Shown here: positions 35,509-43,513 of the stretch, one piece after another
Numbering within the stretch: the stretch's first letter is position 1
Layout: every line of letters starts with the position of its first letter
Position numbers and translations under genes: made by a program
Notes under the pieces: generated by a model
Database searches by the model: none
What the model saw: the letters and a program-made list of their open reading frames with translations, nothing else
Told to the model about the DNA's origin: nothing
Origin: Actinomyces culturomici
GTDB lineage: Bacteria; Actinomycetota; Actinomycetes; Actinomycetales; Actinomycetaceae
Reading direction: 5' to 3'
NCBI RefSeq assembly: GCF_900499005.1
Contig: NZ_LS991317.1
Coordinates: 4,101-53,321 of the forward strand
Length of the DNA stretch: 49,221 nt

Positions 35509-37287
35509 TCAGTCCTCCTGGCGGCCCTTCGCCTCGGCCTCGCGGCGCTTGGCGACGGCCTCGCGCTCGGCGAGCGCCTCCTCGCCCGGGCCCGCGAAGA
35601 TCTCGGAGCGCTCCTCGGCGTCCGGCGACCCCGAGTACAGCCGCTCGCCCCGCCCGCCGCTCGTCACGGTCGGCAGCACGGCGGTCGCCGAAGAGCTCGG
35701 CGCGCCTTCCGCGGACGACGAGGCCGGGGCCGCCGGCCCGTTCGCTCCCCCGGAGGAAGCGCCCGCCGCGCCCTCGTCGATCGAGGAGGCGGCGCCGCCG
35801 AAGGAGGGGATTCCCGAAGCTCCCGCAACGATCCTCTCGAGCGTGCCGCGCGTCATCACCTGGGTGGGGGCGCCGGGCGCCTCGGGGGCGTGCGCGTCGG
35901 CGAGGTCGCGCATGCGGTCGGCCATCGCCCGCCTGCGAGCCCGCTTCGCCTTGCGGCGCGCGGCGACCATGCGGGCGGCGTGGACGGCCTCGGAGTCGGC
36001 GGAGTCGCCGGAGAGAACCTCTGCGGCGGCCTCGAGCGCGCTCGCCTCGCCCTCGTGGGAGACCGAAGAGGACGTGTCCCCGGCGATGCGGGTGAGCTCC
36101 GCGGCGAGGGCCGCGACCTCGGCGCGCGAGGTGTCCTTCGGGACCGAGACCGGCTCCTGCGGCTGGATCCGCGAGGCGGGGCGGACCCACGGCTCCTCGG
36201 CGACGATCCACGCGATGAGGTGCTCGCGAATGTAGCAGCGCAGATCCCATAGCGAGCCGGAGTTCTTCGCGGACACGAGGATGCGGACGGTGACCGTCGA
36301 GGTGTCCGAGGCGGTCATCTGGACGTTCCACGTGCGCCCGTCCCACAGGTCGGTCGTCGCGAGGATCTGCTCGACCTTCTGCCGGATGAGCGCCATGGGG
36401 GCGGCCCAGTCGAGCTGGACCTCGACCGTGCCGAGCTGGGCGGCGGCGCGGCGCGTCCAGTTCTCGAAGCTCGTCGACGTGAAGTAGGTGGAGGGGACGA
36501 TGAGGCGGCGCTCGTCCCAGAGGCGGACGACGATGTAGGAGAGCGTGATCTCCTCGATCGCGCCGGATTCGCCCTTCTGGTTCGCGACGACGACGTCGCC
36601 GACGCGGATCGCGTCCGTGAATGCGAGCTGGATCCCCGCGAAGACATTGCCCAGCGTCTGCTGGGCGGCGAGGCCGGCGATGACGGAGATGAGACCCGCG
36701 GACGCGAGGAGGGTCGCCATCGCCTGACGGGCCGCCGCGAAGGTCGAGAGGATCGCGACGATCCCGACGATGACGACGATCACCTGGATGAGGCGGCGGA
36801 TCACCTGCGCCTGCGTCTCGAAGCGACGGGCGCGGCCGTGGTCGGCGCTCTGCCTGAGCCGCGCGGCGTCCTCGAACACCCAGGCCGCGGCGTAGGCGAT
36901 CCCCGTCATCGCGCCGATCGCGAGGATGAGGATGAGGTGCGTCACGGACGACACGAGCGCGCCGTTCGACCACTGGGAGAGGTCGGCGCCCTGGAGCATC
37001 CACTCGAGTCCGAACCACGCGCCCCACGACATGAGCGTGATGTAGAGGGGCGTGCGGATCCGCTTGACGAGGGCGGAGCCCACGGGCCAGCGCCGCAGAA
37101 GCCTCTTGAACACGGCGGACAGGACCGCCGCGCCGACGAATCCGACGACGACCCCGACGACGGAGCCGAGGAGGAGGGAGAAGATGTCGAAGGCGTCGCT
37201 CACTGCGGCATCGGCGGCGGATTGCGGCGAATCCGCGGTTGCGGACGCGAATCCGAGCGCCTTCAGGGCGGAGTCGATCGGTGTCAT
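35509..37287 (-). CDS. Mechanosensitive channel of small conductance (MscS family)
   Basis: A 592-residue membrane channel that opens on osmotic downshock. It has an N-terminal helix (about 37-60), two more (about 80-130), then the MscS pore and beta domain: LLASAGLISVIAGLAAQQTLGNVFAGIQ (about 207-234) and GDVVVANQKGESGAIEEITL. It is longer than classic MscS (~286) because a long charged/low-complexity C-terminal tail of about 220 residues follows, which contains an in-frame dispersed-motif copy at 35761-35785. Start at ATG 37287. Confidence 0.9.
   Translation of the reverse strand: MTPIDSALKALGFASATADSPQSAADAAVSDAFDIFSLLLGSVVGVVVGFVGAAVLSAVFKRLLRRWPVGSALVKRIRTPLYITLMSWGAWFGLEWMLQGADLSQWSNGALVSSVTHLILILAIGAMTGIAYAAAWVFEDAARLRQSADHGRARRFETQAQVIRRLIQVIVVIVGIVAILSTFAAARQAMATLLASAGLISVIAGLAAQQTLGNVFAGIQLAFTDAIRVGDVVVANQKGESGAIEEITLSYIVVRLWDERRLIVPSTYFTSTSFENWTRRAAAQLGTVEVQLDWAAPMALIRQKVEQILATTDLWDGRTWNVQMTASDTSTVTVRILVSAKNSGSLWDLRCYIREHLIAWIVAEEPWVRPASRIQPQEPVSVPKDTSRAEVAALAAELTRIAGDTSSSVSHEGEASALEAAAEVLSGDSADSEAVHAARMVAARRKAKRARRRAMADRMRDLADAHAPEAPGAPTQVMTRGTLERIVAGASGIPSFGGAASSIDEGAAGASSGGANGPAAPASSSAEGAPSSSATAVLPTVTSGGRGERLYSGSPDAEERSEIFAGPGEEALAEREAVAKRREAEAKGRQED
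35761..35785 (-). repeat. Dispersed motif copy inside the mscS coding tail
   Basis: On the minus strand ATCGACGAGGGCGCGGCGGG reads in frame as IDEGAAG in the disordered MscS tail. The same variant occurs upstream of ppk at 24053. Confidence 0.55.
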
Positions 37288-37388
37288 GGCCCCAGCCTAG
37301 AGGCGCCCCCTTCGGGTTTCCTGTGGGCCGCGCGGGGTCCTCCGATGCACGAGGGCGGGGCCTGTGAGAGGGCTCACCGGGAACCGTT

Positions 37389-37418
37389 TTGCGTTCCAGT
37401 CGACTTATTGCATATGCT
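37389..37418 (+). promoter_or_regulatory. Promoter candidate for the tRNA cluster
   Basis: TTGCGT (37389-37394) and TATGCT (37413-37418) are 18 bases apart, and the window is AT-rich compared with neighbours. Weak -35; start of transcription would fall about 30 bases before tRNA-Glu. Confidence 0.45.
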
Positions 37419-37457
37419 CTTCCTCGTCTTCGGACGCCACTGCGGTGGCCGGAACGG

Positions 37458-37530
<73 letters not shown>

Positions 37531-37595
37531 CACTCCCAGCGCGATGCGAGACGAGTCGCAAGCGGAGATAACTCAATAGGTCTTACCTGTTGTAA

Positions 37596-37669
37596 GGCCC
37601 CGTAGCGCAGTTGGTTAGCGCGCCGCCCTGTCACGGCGGAGGTCGCGGGTTCAAGTCCCGTCGGGGTCG
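37596..37669 (+). tRNA. tRNA-Asp (anticodon GTC)
   Basis: Acceptor GGCCCCG with CGGGGTC (one G-U), anticodon loop CTGTCAC (GTC), T-arm GCGGG-TTCAAGT-CCCGT, discriminator G. No encoded CCA. Confidence 0.95.
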
Positions 37670-37696
37670 CCGACCAGACCGGTTGGTCCGGGTCAT

Positions 37697-37772
37697 GGCT
37701 CTGTAGCTCAGTTGGTAGAGCGTTCGACTGAAAATCGAAAGGTCACCGGATCGACGCCGGTCGGAGCCACCA
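37697..37772 (+). tRNA. tRNA-Phe (anticodon GAA)
   Basis: Acceptor GGCTCTG with CGGAGCC, anticodon loop CTGAAAA (GAA), discriminator A, encoded CCA. It is last of the Glu-Asp-Phe cluster, ahead of a strong terminator. Confidence 0.95.
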
Positions 37773-37774
37773 GC

Positions 37775-37804
37775 AAGCCCCCGAAGCTTTCGCTTCGGGG
37801 GCTT
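37775..37804 (+). terminator. Terminator of the tRNA cluster
   Basis: A perfect 13-bp stem (AAGCCCCCGAAGC arm, TTTC loop) follows tRNA-Phe; TTCCTCG comes after. Confidence 0.88.
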
Positions 37805-37842
37805 CCTCGTTCCCAACCGCCCACTCCCACTCCCGCTCCCGT

Positions 37843-37880
37843 CGAGAGCATCACCTTCGGCCATCGAGGGGATCTCCGAC
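37843..37880 (+). repeat. 22-bp phased array, one unit plus a terminal unit
   Basis: CGAGAGCATCACCTT starts at 37843 and CGAGGGGATCTCC at 37865 (22 bases). Same two-part structure as 20130-20173 and 30148-30182. Confidence 0.75.
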
Positions 37881-37949
37881 AGCCCGGATCACTCCCGAGT
37901 GCATGACCTCGCAGCCCGGGACGCGCGACGTCGACGGGGGAGGGAGCCC

Positions 37950-37971
37950 CGTCACCGCCCGTTCACCTCGG
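37950..37971 (+). promoter_or_regulatory. PHO box upstream of the ChrA-like gene
   Basis: TCACC at 37952 and 37963 are 11 bases apart (CGTCACCGCCC, GTTCACCTCGG). TAGCGA (37977-37982) lies nine bases downstream and the ATG is at 37989, so the mRNA could be leaderless. Confidence 0.75.
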
Positions 37972-37988
37972 TCCCGTAGCGAGCGAGG

Positions 37989-39305
37989 ATGCCCAGCCCG
38001 ACACCCTCCGCCGAGCCCATCGATCCCGTGCCCGACGGAACCGCGAGCGCCGCCTCCTCCGTCCCCGCCCGCCCCGACTCCGCGTGGACGGTCCTCCTCG
38101 TCTTCCTCCGTCTCGGACTCACGTCCTTCGGCGGCCCCGTCGCTCACCTCTCGTTCTTCCGCGACGAATGCGTCGAGCGGCGCCGCTGGTTGAGCGAGCG
38201 CGACTATCTCGACACGGTCGCCCTCTGCCAGTTCCTCCCGGGCCCGGCGTCGAGCCAGGTGGGGATCGCCCTCGGATATCGACGGGCCGGCATCCCCGGA
38301 TCGATCGCCGCCTGGCTCGGCTTCACCGCCCCCTCGGCGATCGCGCTCGCCCTCGTCGGAACGGGCCTCGCGTCGGGCGCGCTCCCGGTCCCCGAGACCG
38401 CGATCCACGGCGTTCTCGTCGTCGCGGTCGCGGTCGTCGCCCACGCCGTCGCGCAGATGGCCCGCTCGGCCTGCCCGGACGTCCCGCGCCTCACGCTGAT
38501 GATCGTCTCCGCGGCCCTCGTCCTCCTCGTTCCCGCCGCGTGGATCCAGTTCCTCGCCATCGGGGCGTCCGCGGTCATCGGGCTGCTCCTCCCCCGGCCG
38601 ATCGACGAGGGCGGGGCGGTCGCCCCATCGGAGGCGAACGGAGAGCGGGGGTGCCGCATGAACACCCTGAGCGAGACCCGGCGCCGGATCCCGCTCGTCA
38701 GCGCCGTGAGCCTCGGCCTCTTCGGCGCGCTCCTCATCGGTCTGCCGCTGGCGCGCCTCGCGATCGGCGGCCAGCCCCTCGCGATGGCCGACACGTTCTT
38801 CCGGACGGGCTCGCTCGTCTTCGGCGGCGGGCACGTCGTCCTCCCGCTCCTCCAGCACGAGGTCGTCCCCGCCGGCTGGGTCGACGACGCGACCTTCCTC
38901 GCCGGCTACGGCGCCGCGCAGGCTGTGCCCGGGCCCCTGTTCACGCTCGCGTCCTTCCTCGGCGCCGCCTCCTCGGGGAGCCCTTCGGGAGCGGCCGGAG
39001 CCCTGCTCGCGACGGTCGCGATCTTCCTTCCGAGCTTCCTCCTCGTCCTCGGCTCCCTCCCCCTGTGGGACCGGCTCGCGGCGCTGCCCCGCGCTCGCCT
39101 GGCGCTCGCCGGGATCAATGCGGGCGTCGTCGGGATCCTCCTCGCCGCTCTCTACCATCCGGTGTGGACGGCGGCGATCCTGACGCCCGCGGACGTCGCC
39201 CTCGCCCTCCTCGCCTTCGCCGCACTGCGCTTCTACAAGGCGCCGGCTTGGGCGGTCGTCTTCGCGGGCGGCCTTCTCGCGTGGGCGGCCGACCCGCTCC
39301 TGTGA
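37989..39305 (+). CDS. Chromate-transporter family (CHR/ChrA-like) protein
   Basis: A 438-residue membrane protein with two CHR domains (about 34-205 and 230-435). N-half: FLRLGLTSFGGPVAHLSFFRDECVERRRWL and CQFLPGPASSQVGIALGYRRAG; C-half: DTFFRTGSLVFGGGHVVLPLLQ and AAQAVPGPLFTLASFLG. CHR proteins export chromate or take up sulfate-like oxyanions. The linker carries an in-frame copy of the dispersed motif at 38598. A PHO box precedes it, so phosphate limitation likely controls it, unusual for the family; transport of a phosphate-related oxyanion is inference. Confidence 0.88.
   Translation: MPSPTPSAEPIDPVPDGTASAASSVPARPDSAWTVLLVFLRLGLTSFGGPVAHLSFFRDECVERRRWLSERDYLDTVALCQFLPGPASSQVGIALGYRRAGIPGSIAAWLGFTAPSAIALALVGTGLASGALPVPETAIHGVLVVAVAVVAHAVAQMARSACPDVPRLTLMIVSAALVLLVPAAWIQFLAIGASAVIGLLLPRPIDEGGAVAPSEANGERGCRMNTLSETRRRIPLVSAVSLGLFGALLIGLPLARLAIGGQPLAMADTFFRTGSLVFGGGHVVLPLLQHEVVPAGWVDDATFLAGYGAAQAVPGPLFTLASFLGAASSGSPSGAAGALLATVAIFLPSFLLVLGSLPLWDRLAALPRARLALAGINAGVVGILLAALYHPVWTAAILTPADVALALLAFAALRFYKAPAWAVVFAGGLLAWAADPLL
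38598..38626 (+). repeat. Dispersed motif copy in the chrA linker
   Basis: GATCGACGAGGGCGGGGCGG, the best consensus copy, reads in frame as IDEGGAV between the two CHR halves. Confidence 0.6.
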
Positions 39306-39393
39306 ACGAGGCGGGCCCTCCCCGTCCTCGCGACCCTGCCCCGCCCGGCCGCGTTCGCGTGAGTCCTCGGCGGCGACCTGGAACAATGCGGGC

Positions 39394-40905
39394 ATGACCT
39401 CATCGATGGGAAGCCTCGACCCGAAGCCCTGGTGGCGGTCCCGCAGGGCCCACGCGGCCGCGGGTCCCGGCGGCTCCGTGAGCGTCTACTGCGAGGGCGT
39501 CTCCGCCGAAGCCCCGGAGACCGGCGCCCGAGTCCTCGACCGCGTCGATCTCGGTTTCCGCGCCGGGTCCGTCACCGCGATCGTCGATCCGACCGGCGTG
39601 CGCTCCCGCGCGCTCTTCCGCCTCGTCGCCGGCCTCGAGGTCCCGATCAGGGGGCGCGTCGACGCCCGTTCGAGGGGTCCTCGCCGCGGCGACCGGATCG
39701 GCACCGTCGCCCTCGTCCACGAGACCTCCCCCCTCGACTCGACCCTTACCGTCCAGGAGAATCTGGTCCTTCCGCTCGCCCTCACGGGCGTCCTCGCGGG
39801 CGCCGGCCAGTTCGCCTCCGCGATCGCGACCGCCGGCCTTACGGCCCTCGTCGATGAGCCCGTGACGGGCCTTTCGGCTGCGGACCGCTTCCGCCTCCTG
39901 CTCGCGCGCGCGATCGTGTGCGGCGGCGACGTCGTCCTCGTCGAGGATCCCGTGCACCTGCCCGCACCCGACCGCCGCGCCTCGGTCGATCTCCTGCGCG
40001 TCCTCGCCTCGCACGGTTCGACGATCCTCATCTCGACCGCCGATCCGGAGTTCGCCGCGCACGCCGACCGGGCGATCCTCCTGCGCGACGGCCGCGTGAG
40101 CGCCGACCTCGTCGCCCCGACCGAGGCCGCGGTCCGCGAGGCGCTCGGCACCGGCGCGGAGGACCCCGCGACGATCCTCGGACCCGTCCCCTCCGCTCTG
40201 CCCTCCGCGATCGACGAGGACGGGGCCGTGAACGCGGGCACGGAGGCGGACGAGCCGGTCGCCGATCGCGGCGCAGTCTCCCTCGCCGAGACGCAGACGC
40301 CGCGCCTCGCCGGGACTCCGACCGACGAGTCGGCCGGAACCGAATCGTCCGTCGAGCCGGCCGTCCCGGACGCGCTCGGCGAGAAACCCCTGGATGCGGA
40401 GGATCGGAGCACTGAGGGGGCGGCGGAGGACCGCCCGCGCCGCCCCGTCTTCCATCCCGTGACTCCGACGCCGGCCGAGCAGGCGCGGGAGCAGGAGGTC
40501 GCGCACGAAGCGGCACCGGAGTCGGAGGAGGCGCAGCCGGCCCGGCCCGGCCCCGACGTCCCTGACGCCCCCGCTGCGACCGACGCGGGCGACGCGAACG
40601 AGACAGGTCGATCGTCCGCGGGCGGGGCGGCCGCCTCGACCGGCCCCTCCGCCGAGCGCCCCCTTCCCCGGCGCGGCGATGATCCGGACCCGATCACGCA
40701 GGCGATCCGCCTCCTCGCCCGCTCGGGGCCCGCCCATCCGGCGCACGATCCCGACGCGGTCTTCACGGCGTCGGACGCGCGCACCGCTCCCCTGCCGGAG
40801 GAGTCGTCGCCTCCTGCGTCCCCGACGCCCGAGCAGGCCGAGGTCATCGATCGCGCCCGGAGGATCCTCGAGGATCTCCCCGGCCCGATCGTCCCCGAGG
40901 ACTAG
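39394..40905 (+). CDS. Degenerate ABC-ATPase-like protein with a long acidic tail
   Basis: Residues about 30-250 have an ABC ATPase fold, but key motifs have decayed: Walker A is DPTGVRSRA (65-73) with no glycine-rich GKS/T; the signature is LSAAD (160-164); Walker B is VVLVED (180-185), with the D/E order reversed; the H-loop is STAD. The remaining half is low-complexity, Asp/Glu/Ala/Pro-rich (250-490). It may not hydrolyse ATP and may act as a scaffold or regulator. An in-frame dispersed motif copy lies at 40207. It has no paired permease nearby; Holin-X and DUF3618 genes follow. Confidence 0.7.
   Translation: MTSSMGSLDPKPWWRSRRAHAAAGPGGSVSVYCEGVSAEAPETGARVLDRVDLGFRAGSVTAIVDPTGVRSRALFRLVAGLEVPIRGRVDARSRGPRRGDRIGTVALVHETSPLDSTLTVQENLVLPLALTGVLAGAGQFASAIATAGLTALVDEPVTGLSAADRFRLLLARAIVCGGDVVLVEDPVHLPAPDRRASVDLLRVLASHGSTILISTADPEFAAHADRAILLRDGRVSADLVAPTEAAVREALGTGAEDPATILGPVPSALPSAIDEDGAVNAGTEADEPVADRGAVSLAETQTPRLAGTPTDESAGTESSVEPAVPDALGEKPLDAEDRSTEGAAEDRPRRPVFHPVTPTPAEQAREQEVAHEAAPESEEAQPARPGPDVPDAPAATDAGDANETGRSSAGGAAASTGPSAERPLPRRGDDPDPITQAIRLLARSGPAHPAHDPDAVFTASDARTAPLPEESSPPASPTPEQAEVIDRARRILEDLPGPIVPED
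40207..40230 (+). repeat. Dispersed motif copy in the ABC-like coding region
   Basis: ATCGACGAGGACGGGGCCGT reads in frame as IDEDGAV, at the edge of the folded domain and the acidic tail. Confidence 0.6.
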
Positions 40906-40997
40906 GGGCCGATCCCCGGGGACTGCGGAAACCCCGCGATCGTGAGAAACTGGAGACCCCATCGCGGCCGGGCCGCGACCGTCGATTCAGGAAGCGA

Positions 40998-41465
40998 GTG
41001 CCTGCGATGACGACACCGATCGAGCCGCTCGGGCCCGCCGAGACCGCCGCGCAGGCGACGGCGCGCGCCTTCGACGAACCGAAGCGCCCCGCGACCATGG
41101 GCGAGCTGTTCGCGACCCTCTCCTCGCAGGTGACGACCCTCGTCAACGGCGAGATCGAGCTCAACAAGGTGAAGGCGAAGAACTTCTTCAAAAAGGCCGG
41201 CGTCGGGGGCGCGCTCCTCGCGGTCGCCGGCGTCCTCGCGCTCTACCTTGTCGGCTGGGTCTTTCACACCATCGAGGTCGCGATCGCCGCGGCGCTGCCC
41301 GCCTGGGCCGCCGCCCTCATCACGACGGGCATCCTCCTCCTCATCGTCGCGATCCTCGCCGCAGTCGGCGCCGCGCTGCTGAAGAAGAGCCAGGCCCACA
41401 AGCCCGACCCGAAGGAAGGGCTCACCCGAGATATCAACGCGCTGAAGAAAGGCCTGGGCAAGTGA
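40998..41465 (+). CDS. Putative actinobacterial Holin-X / phage holin-like protein
   Basis: The 155-residue protein has an amphipathic N-terminal part (LFATLSSQVTTLVNGEIELNKVKAK), two membrane helices (about 72-92 and 98-122) and a basic tail. This fits the DUF1469/Holin-X family of actinobacterial small envelope proteins, which are not phage holins in most genomes. Start GTG 40998 has AGGA five bases before; ATG 41007 is another option. It overlaps the DUF3618 gene by four bases. Confidence 0.82.
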   Translation: MPAMTTPIEPLGPAETAAQATARAFDEPKRPATMGELFATLSSQVTTLVNGEIELNKVKAKNFFKKAGVGGALLAVAGVLALYLVGWVFHTIEVAIAAALPAWAAALITTGILLLIVAILAAVGAALLKKSQAHKPDPKEGLTRDINALKKGLGK

Positions 41466-41770
41466 GCGAGCAGAGCACGCCGAGCGACCGCACCGAGGAG
41501 CAGATCCTCGCCGAACTCGCCGAGACCCGCGCCCGGATGACGGCCACCGTCGACGAGCTCTTCGGGCGCGTTCAGCCCGACTACCTCGTCGGGCAGGCGA
41601 AGGAGTCCGCGAAGACGAAGGCGACCGAGTTCAAGGCCCTCGCCGCGCAGACCGTCCAGGACGCGAAAGACGGGGACTCCGAGGCCCTCAAGAGGGTCGG
41701 CTACGTCGCCGCCGGAGTCGCGGCCGTCGCCGCGCTCGTCGTCCTGAGGATCGTCCGCGGCCGCCGCTGA
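41462..41770 (+). CDS. DUF3618 domain protein
   Basis: The 102-residue protein begins MSEQSTPSDRTEEQILAELAETRARMTATVDEL, the DUF3618 hallmark, and ends in one membrane helix (about 77-98) with a basic tail. It starts with GTG in the upstream stop (GTGA). DUF3618 genes usually pair with Holin-X genes; the function is unknown, likely envelope-associated. Confidence 0.88.
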   Translation: MSEQSTPSDRTEEQILAELAETRARMTATVDELFGRVQPDYLVGQAKESAKTKATEFKALAAQTVQDAKDGDSEALKRVGYVAAGVAAVAALVVLRIVRGRR

Positions 41771-41821
41771 ACGTTCCTGATCCCGCCGATCCGGCGCCTC
41801 CGGATCGTGCATGACGCCGGG

Positions 41822-41862
41822 CACACGGGCCCTTCCGCGTATGAGGAGGGCCCCGTCGTGTG
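41822..41862. terminator. Hairpin after the DUF3618 gene
   Basis: CACACGGGCCCTTCC pairs imperfectly with GGAGGGCCCCGTCGTGTG around an eight-base loop, 52 bases past the stop. Confidence 0.6.
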
Positions 41863-41944
41863 GCTATGATGGTCCCACGACACATTCTGATCATCCAGGG
41901 AACCGCCTTGCGCGGACCCGAACTACGCGGAGGGGGTCGACGCC

Positions 41945-42208
41945 ATGGGGCGCGGCCGTCAAAAGGCCAAGCAGACGAAAGTCGCTCGCAAGCTGAAGTA
42001 CTTCAGTCCTGATACCGATCTCGATGCCCTGCAGCGCGAGCTCGCATCCTCTGAGCACTCCTACGAGGAGTACGAGGACGACGCCGAGGAGCAGGACGAA
42101 GAGGACGACGACCTCTACTCCAAGTACGCGGACTACGCGGACGACGACGAGGACGACGACTCCCCCGAGATGGACGAGGACTACTGGATCGATCCTCCGA
42201 AGAAGTGA
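41945..42208 (+). CDS. DUF3073 family protein
   Basis: The 87-residue protein starts MGRGRQKAKQTKVARKLKYFSP, the signature of DUF3073, a family restricted to actinobacteria, and continues with a very acidic tail (about 40-80, rich in D/E/Y) ending WIDPPKK. The basic head and acidic tail could suggest nucleic-acid or ribosome interaction, but the function is unknown. A CTATGAT-type -10 at 41864-41870 may serve it. Confidence 0.92.
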   Translation: MGRGRQKAKQTKVARKLKYFSPDTDLDALQRELASSEHSYEEYEDDAEEQDEEDDDLYSKYADYADDDEDDDSPEMDEDYWIDPPKK

Positions 42209-42317
42209 CGCCGGGACCTCCCGGTTTCGCGTCTTCCTTCTGACCTTCGGCGAGGGCCGGGGTGCGCCCGCGGGCGCGCTCCGGCCCTTCGTCGCATTCG
42301 GTCCCTCTTCGCGGGTT

Positions 42318-42363
42318 CACCGCCCCGGCCTCGTGCGCGGTCCTCATCGACGAGGCCGGGAAC
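42318..42363. repeat. Hairpin made of two inverted dispersed-motif halves
   Basis: CCCCGGCCTCGT and ACGAGGCCGGG, which are halves of the dispersed motif, face each other across about 15 bases downstream of the DUF3073 gene. It may act as its terminator. Confidence 0.5.
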
Positions 42364-42439
42364 TCCCCCATCGGATCCCCGGGGGAATTCGGGCCGATCC
42401 CCGATGGTTCGCGCCCGCGTCCGTCGATACGGTCGTAAC

Positions 42440-43435
42440 ATGCGCAGATCCCTCAAGGTCCTCCTCTCCTCAGCCGCCGCCCTCGTCCTCGTCGCCGGAC
42501 TGACGGGCGCGTGGGCGCTCGGGCCGACGCTCGGGATCGCGCTCGCGCAGCGGCCGCTCTTCCTCCTGCCGCCCTCCCCGGAGCGCTACGCGTCGACCGT
42601 CCTCGAGATGGCCGATCGCAGCGCGCTCCACGCGGATTCCCCGGAGTACGCCGCGGCCCGCGCGAAGGCCCTCGAGGTCGCCCGCACTGCGGGCTCGACC
42701 GCGGAGGTCCACGCCGCCCTCGACGCCGCTCTCAAGGCCGCGGGCGGGAAGCACTCGGGGATCGTCGACGCCGAGAAGCGCGCCCGGTACTCGAAGCTCA
42801 CACCCGCGCAGGACCCCTCGGTCAAGGTCGCCGGCGGCGTCGTCACCGCGACCGTTCCCGAGTTCGACGGCTTCACGGGGAACGTCCAGAAGTACGCGGA
42901 CGCCCTCGGCAAGGGGCTCGACACGGCGCTGAGGGCCGGTGCGTGCGGCGCGATCGTCGATCTGCGCGGCAATGGCGGCGGCGACATGGGGCCGATGGTC
43001 GCCGGGCTCTCGCCGCTTCTGCCCGACGGGACGGCCCTCGAGTTCGCGACGCGCACCCATTCGACGCCGGTCACCGTGTCCGGCGGGGCGGTCTCCGGCG
43101 GAGGGACTCCGACGAAGGTCGAGGGCGTCGGCACGTACATCGTTCCGACGGCCGTCCTCGTCGACGCGGGCACGGCCTCGTCCGGCGAGGCGGCGGCGAT
43201 CGCCTTCAAGGGTCTGCCGAACACCCGCTTCTTCGGGCGGTCGACGGCCGGCTACGCCTCGGCGAACCTCGCCTTCGAGATGCCGGACAAGGCGCTCGTG
43301 ATGATCACGGTCGCGAACGACCGGGACCGCGCGGGCGAGGAATACGGCGATTCGCCGCTCGTTCCCGATGAGGAGTCCGACGACGCGCTGCCCGCCGCCC
43401 GGGCCTGGCTCGCCTCAGAGCACTCCTGCCACTGA
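42440..43435 (+). CDS. S41-family peptidase, secreted or membrane-anchored
   Basis: The 331-residue protein has an N-terminal signal or anchor (about 5-28), no PDZ domain, and a C-terminal S41 tail-specific-protease fold: VDLRGNGGGDMGPM (about 174-187) and the nucleophile in TASSGEAAAIAF (Ser248). C-terminal processing-type proteases of this group cleave exported substrates. I chose the ATG at 42440 because the frame before it gives only Arg-rich residues. Stand-alone gene; substrate unknown. Confidence 0.85.
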   Translation: MRRSLKVLLSSAAALVLVAGLTGAWALGPTLGIALAQRPLFLLPPSPERYASTVLEMADRSALHADSPEYAAARAKALEVARTAGSTAEVHAALDAALKAAGGKHSGIVDAEKRARYSKLTPAQDPSVKVAGGVVTATVPEFDGFTGNVQKYADALGKGLDTALRAGACGAIVDLRGNGGGDMGPMVAGLSPLLPDGTALEFATRTHSTPVTVSGGAVSGGGTPTKVEGVGTYIVPTAVLVDAGTASSGEAAAIAFKGLPNTRFFGRSTAGYASANLAFEMPDKALVMITVANDRDRAGEEYGDSPLVPDEESDDALPAARAWLASEHSCH

Positions 43436-43513
43436 GGCGAGCGCCGCGGGCCGCGACGCGGACGCTCGGAGTCGGCGCCCCGAAGGGAGCGCCGCTCTTC
43501 CGGCGGCGACGCT

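Noticed and set aside
40998-41770. Prophage lysis genes (holin-like)
   Set aside because: The Holin-X and DUF3618 pair occurs in many actinobacterial chromosomes without prophage; no lysin, capsid or integrase is nearby.
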